Part shown: positions 40,101-52,100 of the stretch, piece after piece
How positions within the stretch are numbered: the first letter of the stretch is position 1
Layout: each line of letters opens with the position of its first letter
Assembly (NCBI GenBank): GCA_018292915.2
Contig: JACVVK020000016.1
Coordinates: forward strand, 3,167,001 to 3,231,000
DNA length: 64,000 nucleotides
Direction of reading: 5' to 3'
Source: Batillaria attramentaria
Taxonomy: Eukaryota > Mollusca > Gastropoda > Batillariidae
Made by a program: the position numbers and the translations under genes
The notes under the pieces: generated by a model
The model's database searches: none
Told to the model about the DNA's origin: nothing
Seen by the model: only the letters and a program-made list of their open reading frames with translations

Positions 40101-43100
40101 GCCACCCCCCCTCACATACAGAAACAATTTTTCACTTTTTGGACTGCTTCCCACGCAGATTCCGCCGACCAAACTAGTCACAAGTCAAGAAGTGCGGCTT
40201 GTGAGCTGCACTTAGAAATGAGGGGGGTGGGGAAGGTAGTGCAAATCTACTAGTTTGGGCAGCTCATGTTTTGTTTACTGTTGTGCGCCGCGTGCAGTCT
40301 GGTACAGACCCGTTTTTCAGAGAGTTTTATGTTCGAGAAATATTAGTTGGCCATTGTTCAGTTCTGCACACAACCGAGTATGGTGGAAGGAAGAAGCTTT
40401 ACTGCAGTTTGATTTAGAGATAGAGAGCATGAGCGAGTGTGCTGAAATGACAACTGACCAAACCGAGTGCTAGCGCGAGTTGCTTCCCTTCCGCCAGCAG
40501 TGAGCGCGAGCTGTGGGCAAGGTGACCCAGGCCGTGACACAACCTTGGCCTTGTACCGTACACGCATTCTGGGTCACAAGGCGAGTGAGTGGCCTGACAG
40601 TGAGACAGTGAATGTACAAGGCAGTAGGCTAGACCCGTGTAATGTTGTTCCACTTACACCGTGTTAGGCAGTATGATGAACTAACGCAAGCACCCGTCAT
40701 GGTGGTCAGTGGTCGTGCGAATGGCGGACAGATGCGTGTGACATAAGTTACATCTACACGGCCAGCGTGCGGTGCCGGGGTGTAACAGAGAGGGAGGGAG
40801 ACAACAACCCCGCCGCAACCCTGGACTGGCGGCGACTGATCGTACACGGTTCTATGAGGTAAGCGCCGGCATTTCAAACTACACGTGACGGGGATTTATG
40901 AAATGGGTTGTTGAACTGTTTGGATGACGGTCGTTTCCTTTGTCTTTCCACCCAATTCCCCGACAGCCGCTTTCTTGGCAAGGCGTGGTCGGATTTGCTT
41001 TGTGCCAGTTTAAAAACCGAGAAACAGCTGTAGGGTAGTGTTCGGGGCAGGGGAACTTGAAAATGTTACACTCTACGTAAGCTGTTACTACTCCGGTCAC
41101 TGATTTGCCCGGTTATTGTTGCGGTAACAAAGTCGGCAGTGCATGTATCCGTTAGAGCGGTAAACTTTGGGCAGTGCCTGAGAGGAAAGTAAGGTTGGAA
41201 CAGGTACATTTTTAAAGACAAAAACTGGACAAACTATTAGAAATACATGTATCATCAGGACCACAAGAAATTTGTGCCTGCTTACACATGACATTTATAA
41301 TTTATAACAGTGGGGTGGCATTGTTGATTGATTTGCAAATTTTAATCATAAGCTGTAAAGAAACACTTAAAATTCTTCATCTTTATTTTTCTCAGTTTAG
41401 ACCCTGGTTTGTGAGGGCCATGTCAATTCAACACCCGCTGGTGGGCAAGGATAATTTGCAAGCTACATGTGGTTTGATATGCAGTAGATGCTAGTAAGTG
41501 ACCAGCATGTGTCCCGTTACGGTCTGTTCAGGTGGTGACACATGCGCAAATACATGCACAGACAGGCATGTGTTTAGCACAGTAGCTGGTGACAGTGTCT
41601 AGACGACACTCGACCTTATAGCGCAGTGTTCAAGCAGCCAACAAGGGAAACATGGCAGACACCGTTCACAGGCAGCTGAGTTTTCCTCAATCGCACAGCT
41701 ATCAAATGTCAGTGTGTTGCATTTGGAGCTTCACTAACCTTTAAGATACTATTTCAAGCGAACAGGCGCAGTCACAAGCACAACTGTCCCAAGACAGAAG
41801 TCTCCCTGTATAAAACCTGTGGTCCTTGGATTTTGCTGCAGATGACTAGGTTGGTAGTGGAAATGAAGTGTGGTCTTCAGAGGGAAAGGTCCATAGTGGA
41901 GTTCCAGAGTTTGTACGCCAGCACCAGCGTTGCTCCTTTGGCCAGGGAGAACGGTCTTTGTGAAATTTCCCTCTCAGGGATGTCATTCGGGGTCGGATCT
42001 GGGCTAAAAGCCGATTTTTTGTTGTTGTTGAAAAAGCCGATAATCTGTCACGTCGGCTGGCCAGGCCGAAGTTTTCACGAGTGAATCGTCTCGATAATGT
42101 CCGTTTCTGCGAGATTCCTGTGGTGGCTGGACTAATTTCCAAGAAAACGCAACTTTCGGTTTCAAGTGATTTCCACGAGAACGCAACTTTATTTCGAATA
42201 AAATGCAACTTTCGGTTTCTTTTTTTTCTTTCGTTTTTTTTTGCTGCCCCAACTCTTTTGCCAACTGCAGTGGTGCTCCTCCCAGGTCATGGGTGGAACC
42301 CACGGAGGGCTCGGAAGCTGGGACAATTTTTATTATGCATGATGATGGAGATGAGGATGATAGTAAGATGATGCTATGGAGGTCCATGTGGTTTGGGACT
42401 GCGGGACAGGGCCGCATTCCACGCTTCCTGTCATAAATATCCCGGCATTAACCAGGCCCCCCGGGAACTACGGCACCTGCGGTGCCGGCCGTGTAATCAT
42501 CCACATCATACGACGTGTCATACTAAGGGAAGCACCCCCAAAGTCGCACCCTTGAAGTGGGTGAAGCTCGGCTGTGTGGCAACAGCCTCCCCATTGGGCC
42601 CATAGCACACCCGCTCTGGGTAGGAGCCGACCTAGGCAGGAAAAATCCCGCTTGCCTCGGCTGGGATTCGAACCCGGGTCTCCCGGTCCATTATCCGAAG
42701 TGCTAACCACTACACTACGGGGGCCGGTGCAACTTTCGGTTTCAAGTGATTTCCACAAGAACGCAACTTTAGGTTACTTTGGCAGAGAGAGCCAAAACTT
42801 TCTGTAAAAAGCCGAAACTTTCAATTTTTATGGCTGTTTCGGCTAAATCGCCGAAGAAGAAAAAATCCTGGCAACATCACTGCCTCTGTGTGTAATTTAC
42901 ATATTTACTGTAACATTGTGCTCATAATGAAGATTTGATATAGCGCAAAGCTTCACCGTGATTGCTCAAGGTGCTGAGGGAGAGATGTTTGAAAGGATCT
43001 GTAGGTGAAATGAAAAAAGATGGTTACTAGTGTGATGAACTGAAGAGATGAGTTCAGTAATGCGCTGATCTTTTTTATGACCAATTTGAATTTCTCAGAA

Positions 43101-46100
43101 AAATTCTCGAGTGGTATAAGCCTTTTGTCTTTTCTTGCTGTGGTTTGAAGTTTGAATTAGTGTCAGTAGTTATTCCTCAAATCTGCAGAGTGGATCGTTC
43201 CTAAAAAGCCATCTGGTCTCTCCCTATGCATTTCCAAAAGGATTACATACACCTTACTGACAGCTACATATTCCAAACTTCTACATAATCTTAAGTTATG
43301 ATTACTTATTTTTGATTCATCGACTGACCAGGCATATCACAATGGAATTGAGTATTTAGTAGATTCACTCCGTGGTAACCGTATTTCAGGCAGAGCTTAG
43401 CAGTCGCGCATGTTTTGAAGCAATATTATATAACAAGCTTACAGAACTCTGCTGTAATGATTATAGTCTTTGTCTGCTGCAGTGTAAACAAAACTCTTCT
43501 GGGGGTGACTTCAGAGATGGAGGCACAAAGCTTGAAGTATACAAAGCTATGACCTTTCCTTCATCGATGTACTGTTTGAGCTGTCGCAATTGCTTGATCA
43601 ATAGATAGGCAGCTGAAAATGATTGATTCTGTTATGTCTCTAATTTGCCCTCTTTTTACTTGTAAAAGAATCTCTTAAATACTTCACGCACTCATTTTCA
43701 AGCAATAGCTGGGGGGGGGGGGGGGGGGGACTAATTCAGATACAGAATAATTTAATTTAAGAGATATATTTACTAGCACGTACAGGGAAGTGGATCTGCA
43801 ATATTTTTTAGCAGCGTGATCATTAAGGATGCAACACATGTTATCAGGCAGCCACTGCATTTTGATCCTACATGACACGCAATGTTCTAAAGCAGCCACT
43901 GCATTTCCCCTTGGGCTGCACTGTGTGTGTGTGTGCAGCAGTATGCACTGACCCACTTTTTATCTCTTTTTGGCTGAGGTGCAGTGGCGCTCAATCACGT
44001 GATGTTGCAAGGCGTGCATGTTGGCCGTTTAGAAATGTTTGATTTTGCCCCAAGAACGCGCCAATTGGTTCTCCAGTGACGTCACACATACAGCATCAGC
44101 ACAGTCGCCTCGCGGGCATGAGGCAATGGCAGACATAAATGTCGGAGAATAACGAGAAACTCGGCAGGTAAGCGGTTTTTTCTGTCCTGTCCTTCGTGCA
44201 GGAAATAGATAGTGCGCCCCCACTGTCAGACCGGCGCGGACTGTGACGTCGCAGCCGTTCCATTGCGTAACGAACACCACTGTGTTGTCGGTGATGTAGC
44301 ACGGACGTTGCCCCCATCGGGTCAGGTACGGCCTGAGGGCGATGGTCTCATTATTGAGCTTACTTTCGCGTGGAGTGTAAATGTAGATTTCCCACTTCAT
44401 CCTAGGGAAAAATGTGTGAAGCTGCACGTCACTTGTCCCATGCCGGTACGAGGTTTCCTCGGTCCGGGCGCCAAAGCTGAAATGCTTGTTTTCTAGTTGT
44501 GCAACCTCTTCCCCTCACTGCCGAGCGGCGCGCAAGCAGCCCAGTGAAGCGCCGTGTATTGCGCATGTATTGCGTGCAGACTTGCTGCACAGTCACTCGC
44601 TCGCTCGCTCTATCTGGCGCATTCTGCAACTCCCTATCACACTCACAGTGTGTGTGTGAGTGAGTGTGTGTGTTTCGGGCATGTGAACGAAGAGGAACAC
44701 ACAAAATCACCCCACTGCCGTATGCTCCAATGGCTGACTAGCTCTTGCGTGTTTTTGTTGGGTTCACGTGGAGGTGAAAACCAGAAACTGGGACGTAACA
44801 GTTTAATCGGTCGGGCTTTGTAAATGCCGCCTGCTTTGTTGTCGATAGACGCTTATGTCAATCGCGTTTAGTTTGCCGGTTTGATGTCGTCAGATTACGG
44901 TGTAGCACTCTTATCTTGCCAGCTCGAGTGACAGAGGGGCTTGTCAGTACGTCCGTACTTGTGTACATACATGTGCTTATGGCACTGCAGTGAGACTGCA
45001 TGCGACTGTGTACAACGACAGCACATTGCGCGCGACGCTCACTGCCACTGACGGCTGCTTGCGGCCCGCGCCGCCGATAACTGGCTTGGTTGCGCAAAAC
45101 ATGGAGCGCAGACATGCACGGCGGGGAATGCCTTGACACAATGGACCAGTGGCCGAGTTTCCGCCAAGCACAGCTACAACACTGCAGCAAGAGATAAGCC
45201 GGTGCTTTGCTATGCCCTCGCTATCTCTCGGCATGGCTAGATGATCCCTCTACACCGTAGTGGACAGGGCAGGCCAGGTAGGTGATCTCCCTTTCTGGTT
45301 ACCTGACAGGGTACTGCTGGGGGCAAGGCTTGGCTTCAGTGAGGTCGGCGTTCCCCAAGGAGCGGTGCACACACTGCTGCAGTTAGGCCATGATGTGTCG
45401 GTGTGGCGGGCGCAGCGGCGGCGCAGCCATTACGTAATGTGGCCCAGATATGATGGCGGCTTGTTAGTCAGGTTTTTCAGACATGCATCATGGTGTCGCA
45501 CCAGTGGGTTTTCACACAGCCGGGTCAGTTGGATTTCTGCTGTCACACTACTTCTGTTTGTGTTTATATTCATTGAAAGGCACTGCACTCTGTGTACACT
45601 TAGACTTTTCTGTGTCTGCTTCATCTTGGTTTCTTTGTTTCCCTCACACACAAGTGGGGATACTTTGCTCCCTTAAGTTGCCGGGATGCCATTGCTGTGT
45701 GGTAAACATTGTAAGGTTGAATGCTTTCAAAGAAGTTCTTTTTTAAAGTAACCTAGTTTCATGCAACCTGCTATTGCGCAGGAGTGCAGAGCATTGTTTG
45801 CTGTCTAGACAGCCCACGGGTGGTGGGGAGCTGTCTCATTCTCGTTCACTTCTCATGTCTCATTCGCCATTTTGAACCGGCCGGCTCACTATTTTCTTAG
45901 TCTGTCTTTGGTCGTTTACAGTATTTAGGAAAACTATTCCTGCTGATGAAACAACCGTAGTACGATGGCGTTTATAACAATATTTTTCTCAACATTGCGG
46001 GAGATTTTTTTCCTGCAAAGAGTATGAATTACCGCGATTTTTGCGTTACTGATGTAAATGCGTAGCGTTTCAAGGCGTTATATGTTAAAATAAACAATAC

Positions 46101-49100
46101 ATCGTCTCAGACAGTAGATAGCTTCAGTCTCAAATGTGCTGTCGCAACACTTCCTGATGATATATCAGTTTTACTAATGTGACATTTTGGAAAATGGTGT
46201 TGTAGTAGTAGTTTGGGTTAACAGTGTGGCAGTTGCTGGATATGCAATACAAGATGCGCATGCGCACCAGTCACGCCATAGGAAGTGGAAGGTGCACCGC
46301 ACTGCACCAAAAAGCAGCACCCAGCACACCGACTGTCAAATGTGCACACTTTGTGCACCAGAGGCAGTAGTTTTGCATTCAGCATGCACACACCCCCCAC
46401 CCCCCACCCACCCCCCCTTTCCCCAGCCTTCCCAAGCATTACACACTCCCCGCCTTAGAAAACCTGCACTTGTAGGAGCCCATTTTTAAAGGTGCACCTT
46501 TGATGAAGCAAAAGATTGTTTCCTTGGTTGTTATGTACAGACAAGACACAAATTTATACACAACTTCTCATCTGATTTTTAAGACGGTACACTGACGCAA
46601 GCATACTATTTTTACCTTTAACATAACTATGTGCAAGTTGAATGATGGGGAAAATGTGTTACTTATGAAGTTTAAGGCTGTTTGCTGAATGAGGCATGGC
46701 AACTGTTTTCTTTAAATTGAAGTTTTTATTATTAAATTTAATATTTTATTATTATTGCCTTTCTTTGAACCTGTGATTCATGTTTTGTGTGAACGATGCC
46801 AAAATATTTCTGTAAATACACCAGCCAGCCGCACCTTTGTTCCAAAAAGAAACCTGTAGGGCAATATTACTCCAGCCTGAATCTTCACAGTGGTCTGCTG
46901 TTTTGTATCTTGATACAAATGCCTGTTTCTGATGCACAGGTTAAGCACTTTCAATGAAAAGTTTCCACAACACTGTTGCATGCCAAACACGTGTCTAGAT
47001 ACTTCGAAGTCTCAATACGTTTGTCAGCTGTGGAAAACTTTTCATCGAAAGCATTTACTCCATGCATCAGAATCAGTCACTTGGGACACAGTATAGATCT
47101 GAAACCATTGTGGTGACTGGTTTGCATATATGATGTTTTACGTATGTAAACGCGTAGTGTCGGACGTCTACTAAGCAGACAACACTGTCTGGTTGTGGAC
47201 TGAACACCAACTAGATGGCGCTGATTAGTGACTTTTTTGTGACTTGATCTCATCAGTGTGTAGCATAGGGATGGAAGCATTTGGCCAAAGAAAGTAATAT
47301 TTGTCCACTATTAGAAGCCACAAAGTCACGAAATTGGTCACAGTGGCCAAAACAGGGTTCCCACGCCACCTGAAAAGGCCCTAAAAAGGCAAGCCCTATA
47401 AATCAGAACCCTAAAATAAGGCCCCTAAAAAGCCCTAAAAATCAGAGTGAGGCCTTATAAAGCAAAGCTGAGGCCTTAAAAATCGTATGTCAACCCTTTG
47501 AATCAAGATTGGATAGAAGGAGGTTATTAGGGAATTACCTTTGTGTGTGCCAACCTTTTGCATCAAGACTGAAGGTTTATGTGACAGCTTGAGTGAGTTG
47601 GTATATTGTGTCACTGTTTGTAAATAAAGAAAATGACTATGTATGTTTGTTTGACAGTGGATATTTGTCTTTGGTCGCACTGATCGCTTTGATGGTGCTA
47701 TATCGTCAATTTTTAGGCCTTAAATTTGGTTCCACTCAGGGTGTGGGAACCCTGCAAAAGGAACATCTATCCCTTTGGCAAACAGCCTTAAAGTACTTTG
47801 TAAGCGGCAGTGTTTCCCCTTGGAACTAATTATGAACATAGAGACTTTAAGCCTTTCACAACTGATTGACAGCCTGCAGCAGCAGCATTCATCTCTAAAC
47901 TTGGCTATTCCAGGCAGTGCAGGTCGGTTCTGCAGTACCTAACTTAGGAAGACTGTAGCTGAAACCCTACTCTACCAATCTCAAATCAACCAAACTAGTT
48001 TTTGCACAAAATGTTAATGAAGTTTCCCCCCGGATGTCTTTTCCAACCTTCAAGGCCCCCTGTCAGAAGGTATTTCTCAAGTTCAGTAACTCGACTACCT
48101 CATGTCACTGATCGCTGTCTTCGGTCATCTGCTACGGGGTGCCAATGATAGCGACAGCAGTTGCCTACCGGTAGGTACCGTCCAGCGACGAAAGTTGTGA
48201 AAGGGCTCAGCACTTGTGTCAAAACGCATGAAACAAGAAACTGGGCACCAGGGATACACATGTTCTCACAAATGTTGGGATCAGTTTAATTTGGAAAATG
48301 TGAAAACTGATAATCATTTTCAAAAGGAACTTCTTGGAAACCTTCAGGCAGAAAAAAAGATCATGAGTTTGTGGTGGTCAAACGAACCACATGAAGACAA
48401 ACTCTAGAACTTTTTTGTGCCTTTTCTCTGCATCGTTCTGACTCTAACCATTATTAGGCCAAATCCCTTGGTGCCCTTTGGGGCACCGCCTTGATAAAGC
48501 AACACACTTGTGTATACACATTGACAACAGTGTCTGAGGTAGCTTCTGCCAGTTAACGTCTTGACAGGATGCTTCGATCAAAGGTTCAGCCAAGCATCAC
48601 CCACGGCTCATCACAATTAAATTCTCCATCTATTTTTCATTAAGTGCACAGATGAGTGGAAGCTGTCAAGTGTGTGTCTTCAATGATTGAAGCTTGCTAG
48701 ACAGGTATATTTGCATGTTGTTGGTTTATGCAGTTTCATAGCGGCAGGCCCAAGCATGGGCAGTGATGATGAGGCAGCAGCCTCAGTCACAGTACCGGTA
48801 TAATGTTAAGTATCATTCATCAATCTTCATTGATACACTGTACTATTTTGTACAATACAGGGAATAACTATGACCTTGTTTTTGTGTGCAACGTATGGGA
48901 TTAGTGTTGGCCTAAGTAGACAGTTGCTGTGTATGTGTACAAGTATGAGATGTGTCACTTAGCACACTGAGCTACCAGGAAATCAGGCTGTCTGGGATAA
49001 GTTTGAGACCTGAATCTGATGCACTCAGCGGATACTGCCAGGTGTTACTTTATGGGGTTTGCAGTAGTACAGCAGTAATGCATTTTATGAGACAGTGCAA

Positions 49101-52100
49101 GTTTATATTCCTGGGTCTTGCATAAAGATTGCAGAGTTACTCGAACTAGTGTGCTAATGTGTATGTAATTGTGTGACTGCACGATCATTTTAAAAGAGAG
49201 CGACATGTTGTGATCAGACTTGCTTTATTTACCTAAGTCATCATTACACAAATGTCTTTACAGTGGGGCTTATGGCATTTTCAGTTCTCACCTCTTGGAG
49301 GAGTGTGCAGTGCAGTATCTGTCTATCCAACCTTTCAGATTTTTGCACATTAATGGCATGCGTAAAAATCACAAAAGCAATGGAGGTTATCACTTTTCAC
49401 ATCGTTCCTAATGAAATAGTAGACGCAGACGATCACAGTACATCGTTGCTTAGAAAAATATTTAGTATTCAGATTGAGTAAACGCCTAACAGCTGCAAAG
49501 AATGAAAAGTGATATTTGTCCTGGCCACATCTGTCTAGACTACATTTATTGATCTGTCTGTGGACATTGAAAAGTGGATTGTGCCCTGTGAAGTTGCAGA
49601 CGGAAAATCAGCTGCATTTCTGGCACCTTGGCCCAGACTACCGTCTGTGCATTATCAGTAGCATCGTGGGTTAACTGGAACAGAACCCTGTGCCATACTG
49701 GCCTTCCCTTGTCCTGCCCCGGGCTAGTGCACCCCGCCAGACAAGGAGGAGGGAGTTACTGGGACACGCATGGAGATCGGCAAAATGTCTGATTCACTCA
49801 GTTTGTCATTTCCTTTTACATCGCCGACCGTTACTTCCTTGGGTGCTTAATGTAGGTGGTCGTGTGTTGGGTAGGATGCAAGTTGACTGACACTAGTGAC
49901 AGCTACTGCTAGAGGTGGTGCCGAGTTCTTTTTGTGGTGAGGAGAGATGGTGTGCATGCAGTTTGCCTGTAGCAGGATAAGCGTAAGCAGACGAACACCT
50001 TGTCTTGCAGTTAATGACTTAAAGTGAAGAACAAGTTTGTATCTTCCTGGGTTGAACAAACTTCCTGTCATCTGAAACAGAGAAGACTGGGACAGGTCTT
50101 TTTCATTTATTGTCAAAGCTGTCATTTCCTGGCAGTTACCGGTACAAATCTGAAATCTGTTCTGAGTTTGCTACATGGCAATTTCCTGCTTGTTTTCACT
50201 CGCAGAAACTTCCAATCGCACTTCTTTTTAGAGAAACCACCTGATAACCTAGCCCTTGGTGTCAGATAAATGTCAGCTGAGTGCATTCTTGTGGTAAAGA
50301 TTTACCATGTTTTGCATATGTCAGCTGATGTTCCATGATAAAGTTGTGGTGTCTTAGTCTTAGGCTGTTTCGTGAAATTTGTTTTCTTTTGTGAACTGCA
50401 TGTTGGTGTGGTTGTCTTAAGTTTGATTTGTTTACGAAGTGATGAACTAGCAGCGTTGTCAGGTACCTTTGTCACTTCATTCCCTGCATAAGTTGCCTTT
50501 TGTTCATGAATATCTCATCTGTGTGCAGAGAGCCATCTGACTGCAAGTCGCCGTGTGGCGAGGGGCAAGGACACGGTCGCCTGGCGTCCAGCGGCACTCC
50601 CGGTGCTGGAGGGGGTGGGGGTGGGCCTCGTTTGGGTACCCCGAGTGGAGTGGGCTTGGGTTCCCACCCTGGCATGCCCGGCCAGTCCCTGATGAGCGGC
50701 ACGGGCCACCTTCAGGCTCCCTCCTCCACTACCCCTGAGGGGGGCATCAGTGGCTTGCACCCCAACTTCCTGTCCATGGAACCCCACCCGTCACCCATGG
50801 GGCCTGGAGACGTCCACATCAAGCAGGAAATTTCTGCAGGTTGGTAGCACAGTTGGACAAACTCTGAAAAGACAGAAATCCATAGCTTTGAAATCCCATC
50901 ATTACGGAAATCTGTCCAGTGAAGTATTTGTCAGGGAAGACTGCAATGTATGTTATGAAGACCTCAAAGGGGCTTTTTGAAAAGTGTTTTGGATCTGATT
51001 GTCTCATCTGGTTGAAGACTTAACTACAGTAGTTTAGTACGGCAGATTATCATTAAATAAGAAAAATTAACTGACTTCCTGTGGGTTTGGGGTTGTTGTT
51101 TTTTTTAGAGGCCAAAAAGTCTGCAATACAGTTTTGTTGAACCTCTGGTAATGAATAAATAATTGATATTGACAAAACATCCCTATGCTTCTGTGTTTAC
51201 AGCTAGCAGCACGCCTGCCAAGCTTTGTCAGGTGTGTAATGACAATGCTTCAGGCTTCCATTATGGCGTGTGGTCATGTGAGGGGTGCAAGGCTTTCTTC
51301 AAACGATCTATACAAGGTAAGATTCTCGTCCACAAACATGTAGCTTGTTTTACCATTGTCAGATCTAGAGCACAGCAAACTCCTTTTCTGTATGTGACCA
51401 TTAATTCAGAATTAAGTTTGACACAACCTTTTGGTTCAGTGGAGGGGATCACCTTGCCCCTTGAGACGTTGTCCATTTGTCCATGATCCTCTGATAGATT
51501 TAGATCATCACAAATATGTGTATTATATATTACTTGCAAGGTTTGTTTAGTTTTGGCACTTGTTCACTGACGGTACGCATTTTGCCCAAATGTATGCACT
51601 GTGTCTTTTGTACAAGTGGAAAGGTGTGATGTCATGTCTTGTCATGTTAACCTGCTCAGTGCTAGGCATTTGAGCTCTATCGCAAACACAGCTCAATGAA
51701 CTGAGACAAATTTGTGTTTAACAGTGAAATTGACATGGCACTCTGTCTTCTTGTGTGTATTTGCAGGTCCTGTGGACTATATGTGTCCAGCAACAAATAA
51801 CTGTACAATAGACAAACACCGCCGTAAAAGCTGCCAGGCATGTCGACTACGCAAATGTTATGAAGTGGGCATGAACAAAGGTATGCAATAATGTATCTAT
51901 GTGCGCTGATATTTTGTGTGATTGTGGAAAGGCAGCTTGTGTGTAACTGTGCACGTGTGCGTGCAAGACAAAGAATGAAAAGCACAAGTAGAACTTGGGG
52001 GGGGGGGGGGGGGGTGCAGATACATTTATTGTATGTTACAAGTTACATTTTCTGTTTGAAAGTAACTTCTTGATATAATGTCAGTTACTGCTGGTGAGCA

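Larger units (their letters stand above)
12154..50528 (+). other. ER intron 1 (38.4 kb), rich in mobile elements
   Basis: The donor is GTCAGT at 12154 and the acceptor is TGTGTGCAG ending at 50528. It holds the LINE fragments, SINEs, full RTE element, TIR elements and microsatellites listed separately. No exon of another gene was recognised inside. Confidence 0.7.

Noticed and set aside
39750..40253. A 167-codon plus-strand frame
   Set aside because: It starts in a TG repeat, has no domain I recognise, no convincing splice sites, and lies in the middle of the receptor intron.
42004..42417. A 137-codon minus-strand frame
   Set aside because: It crosses the boundary between the MITE and the SINE and has no conserved domain, so it is a chance opening.
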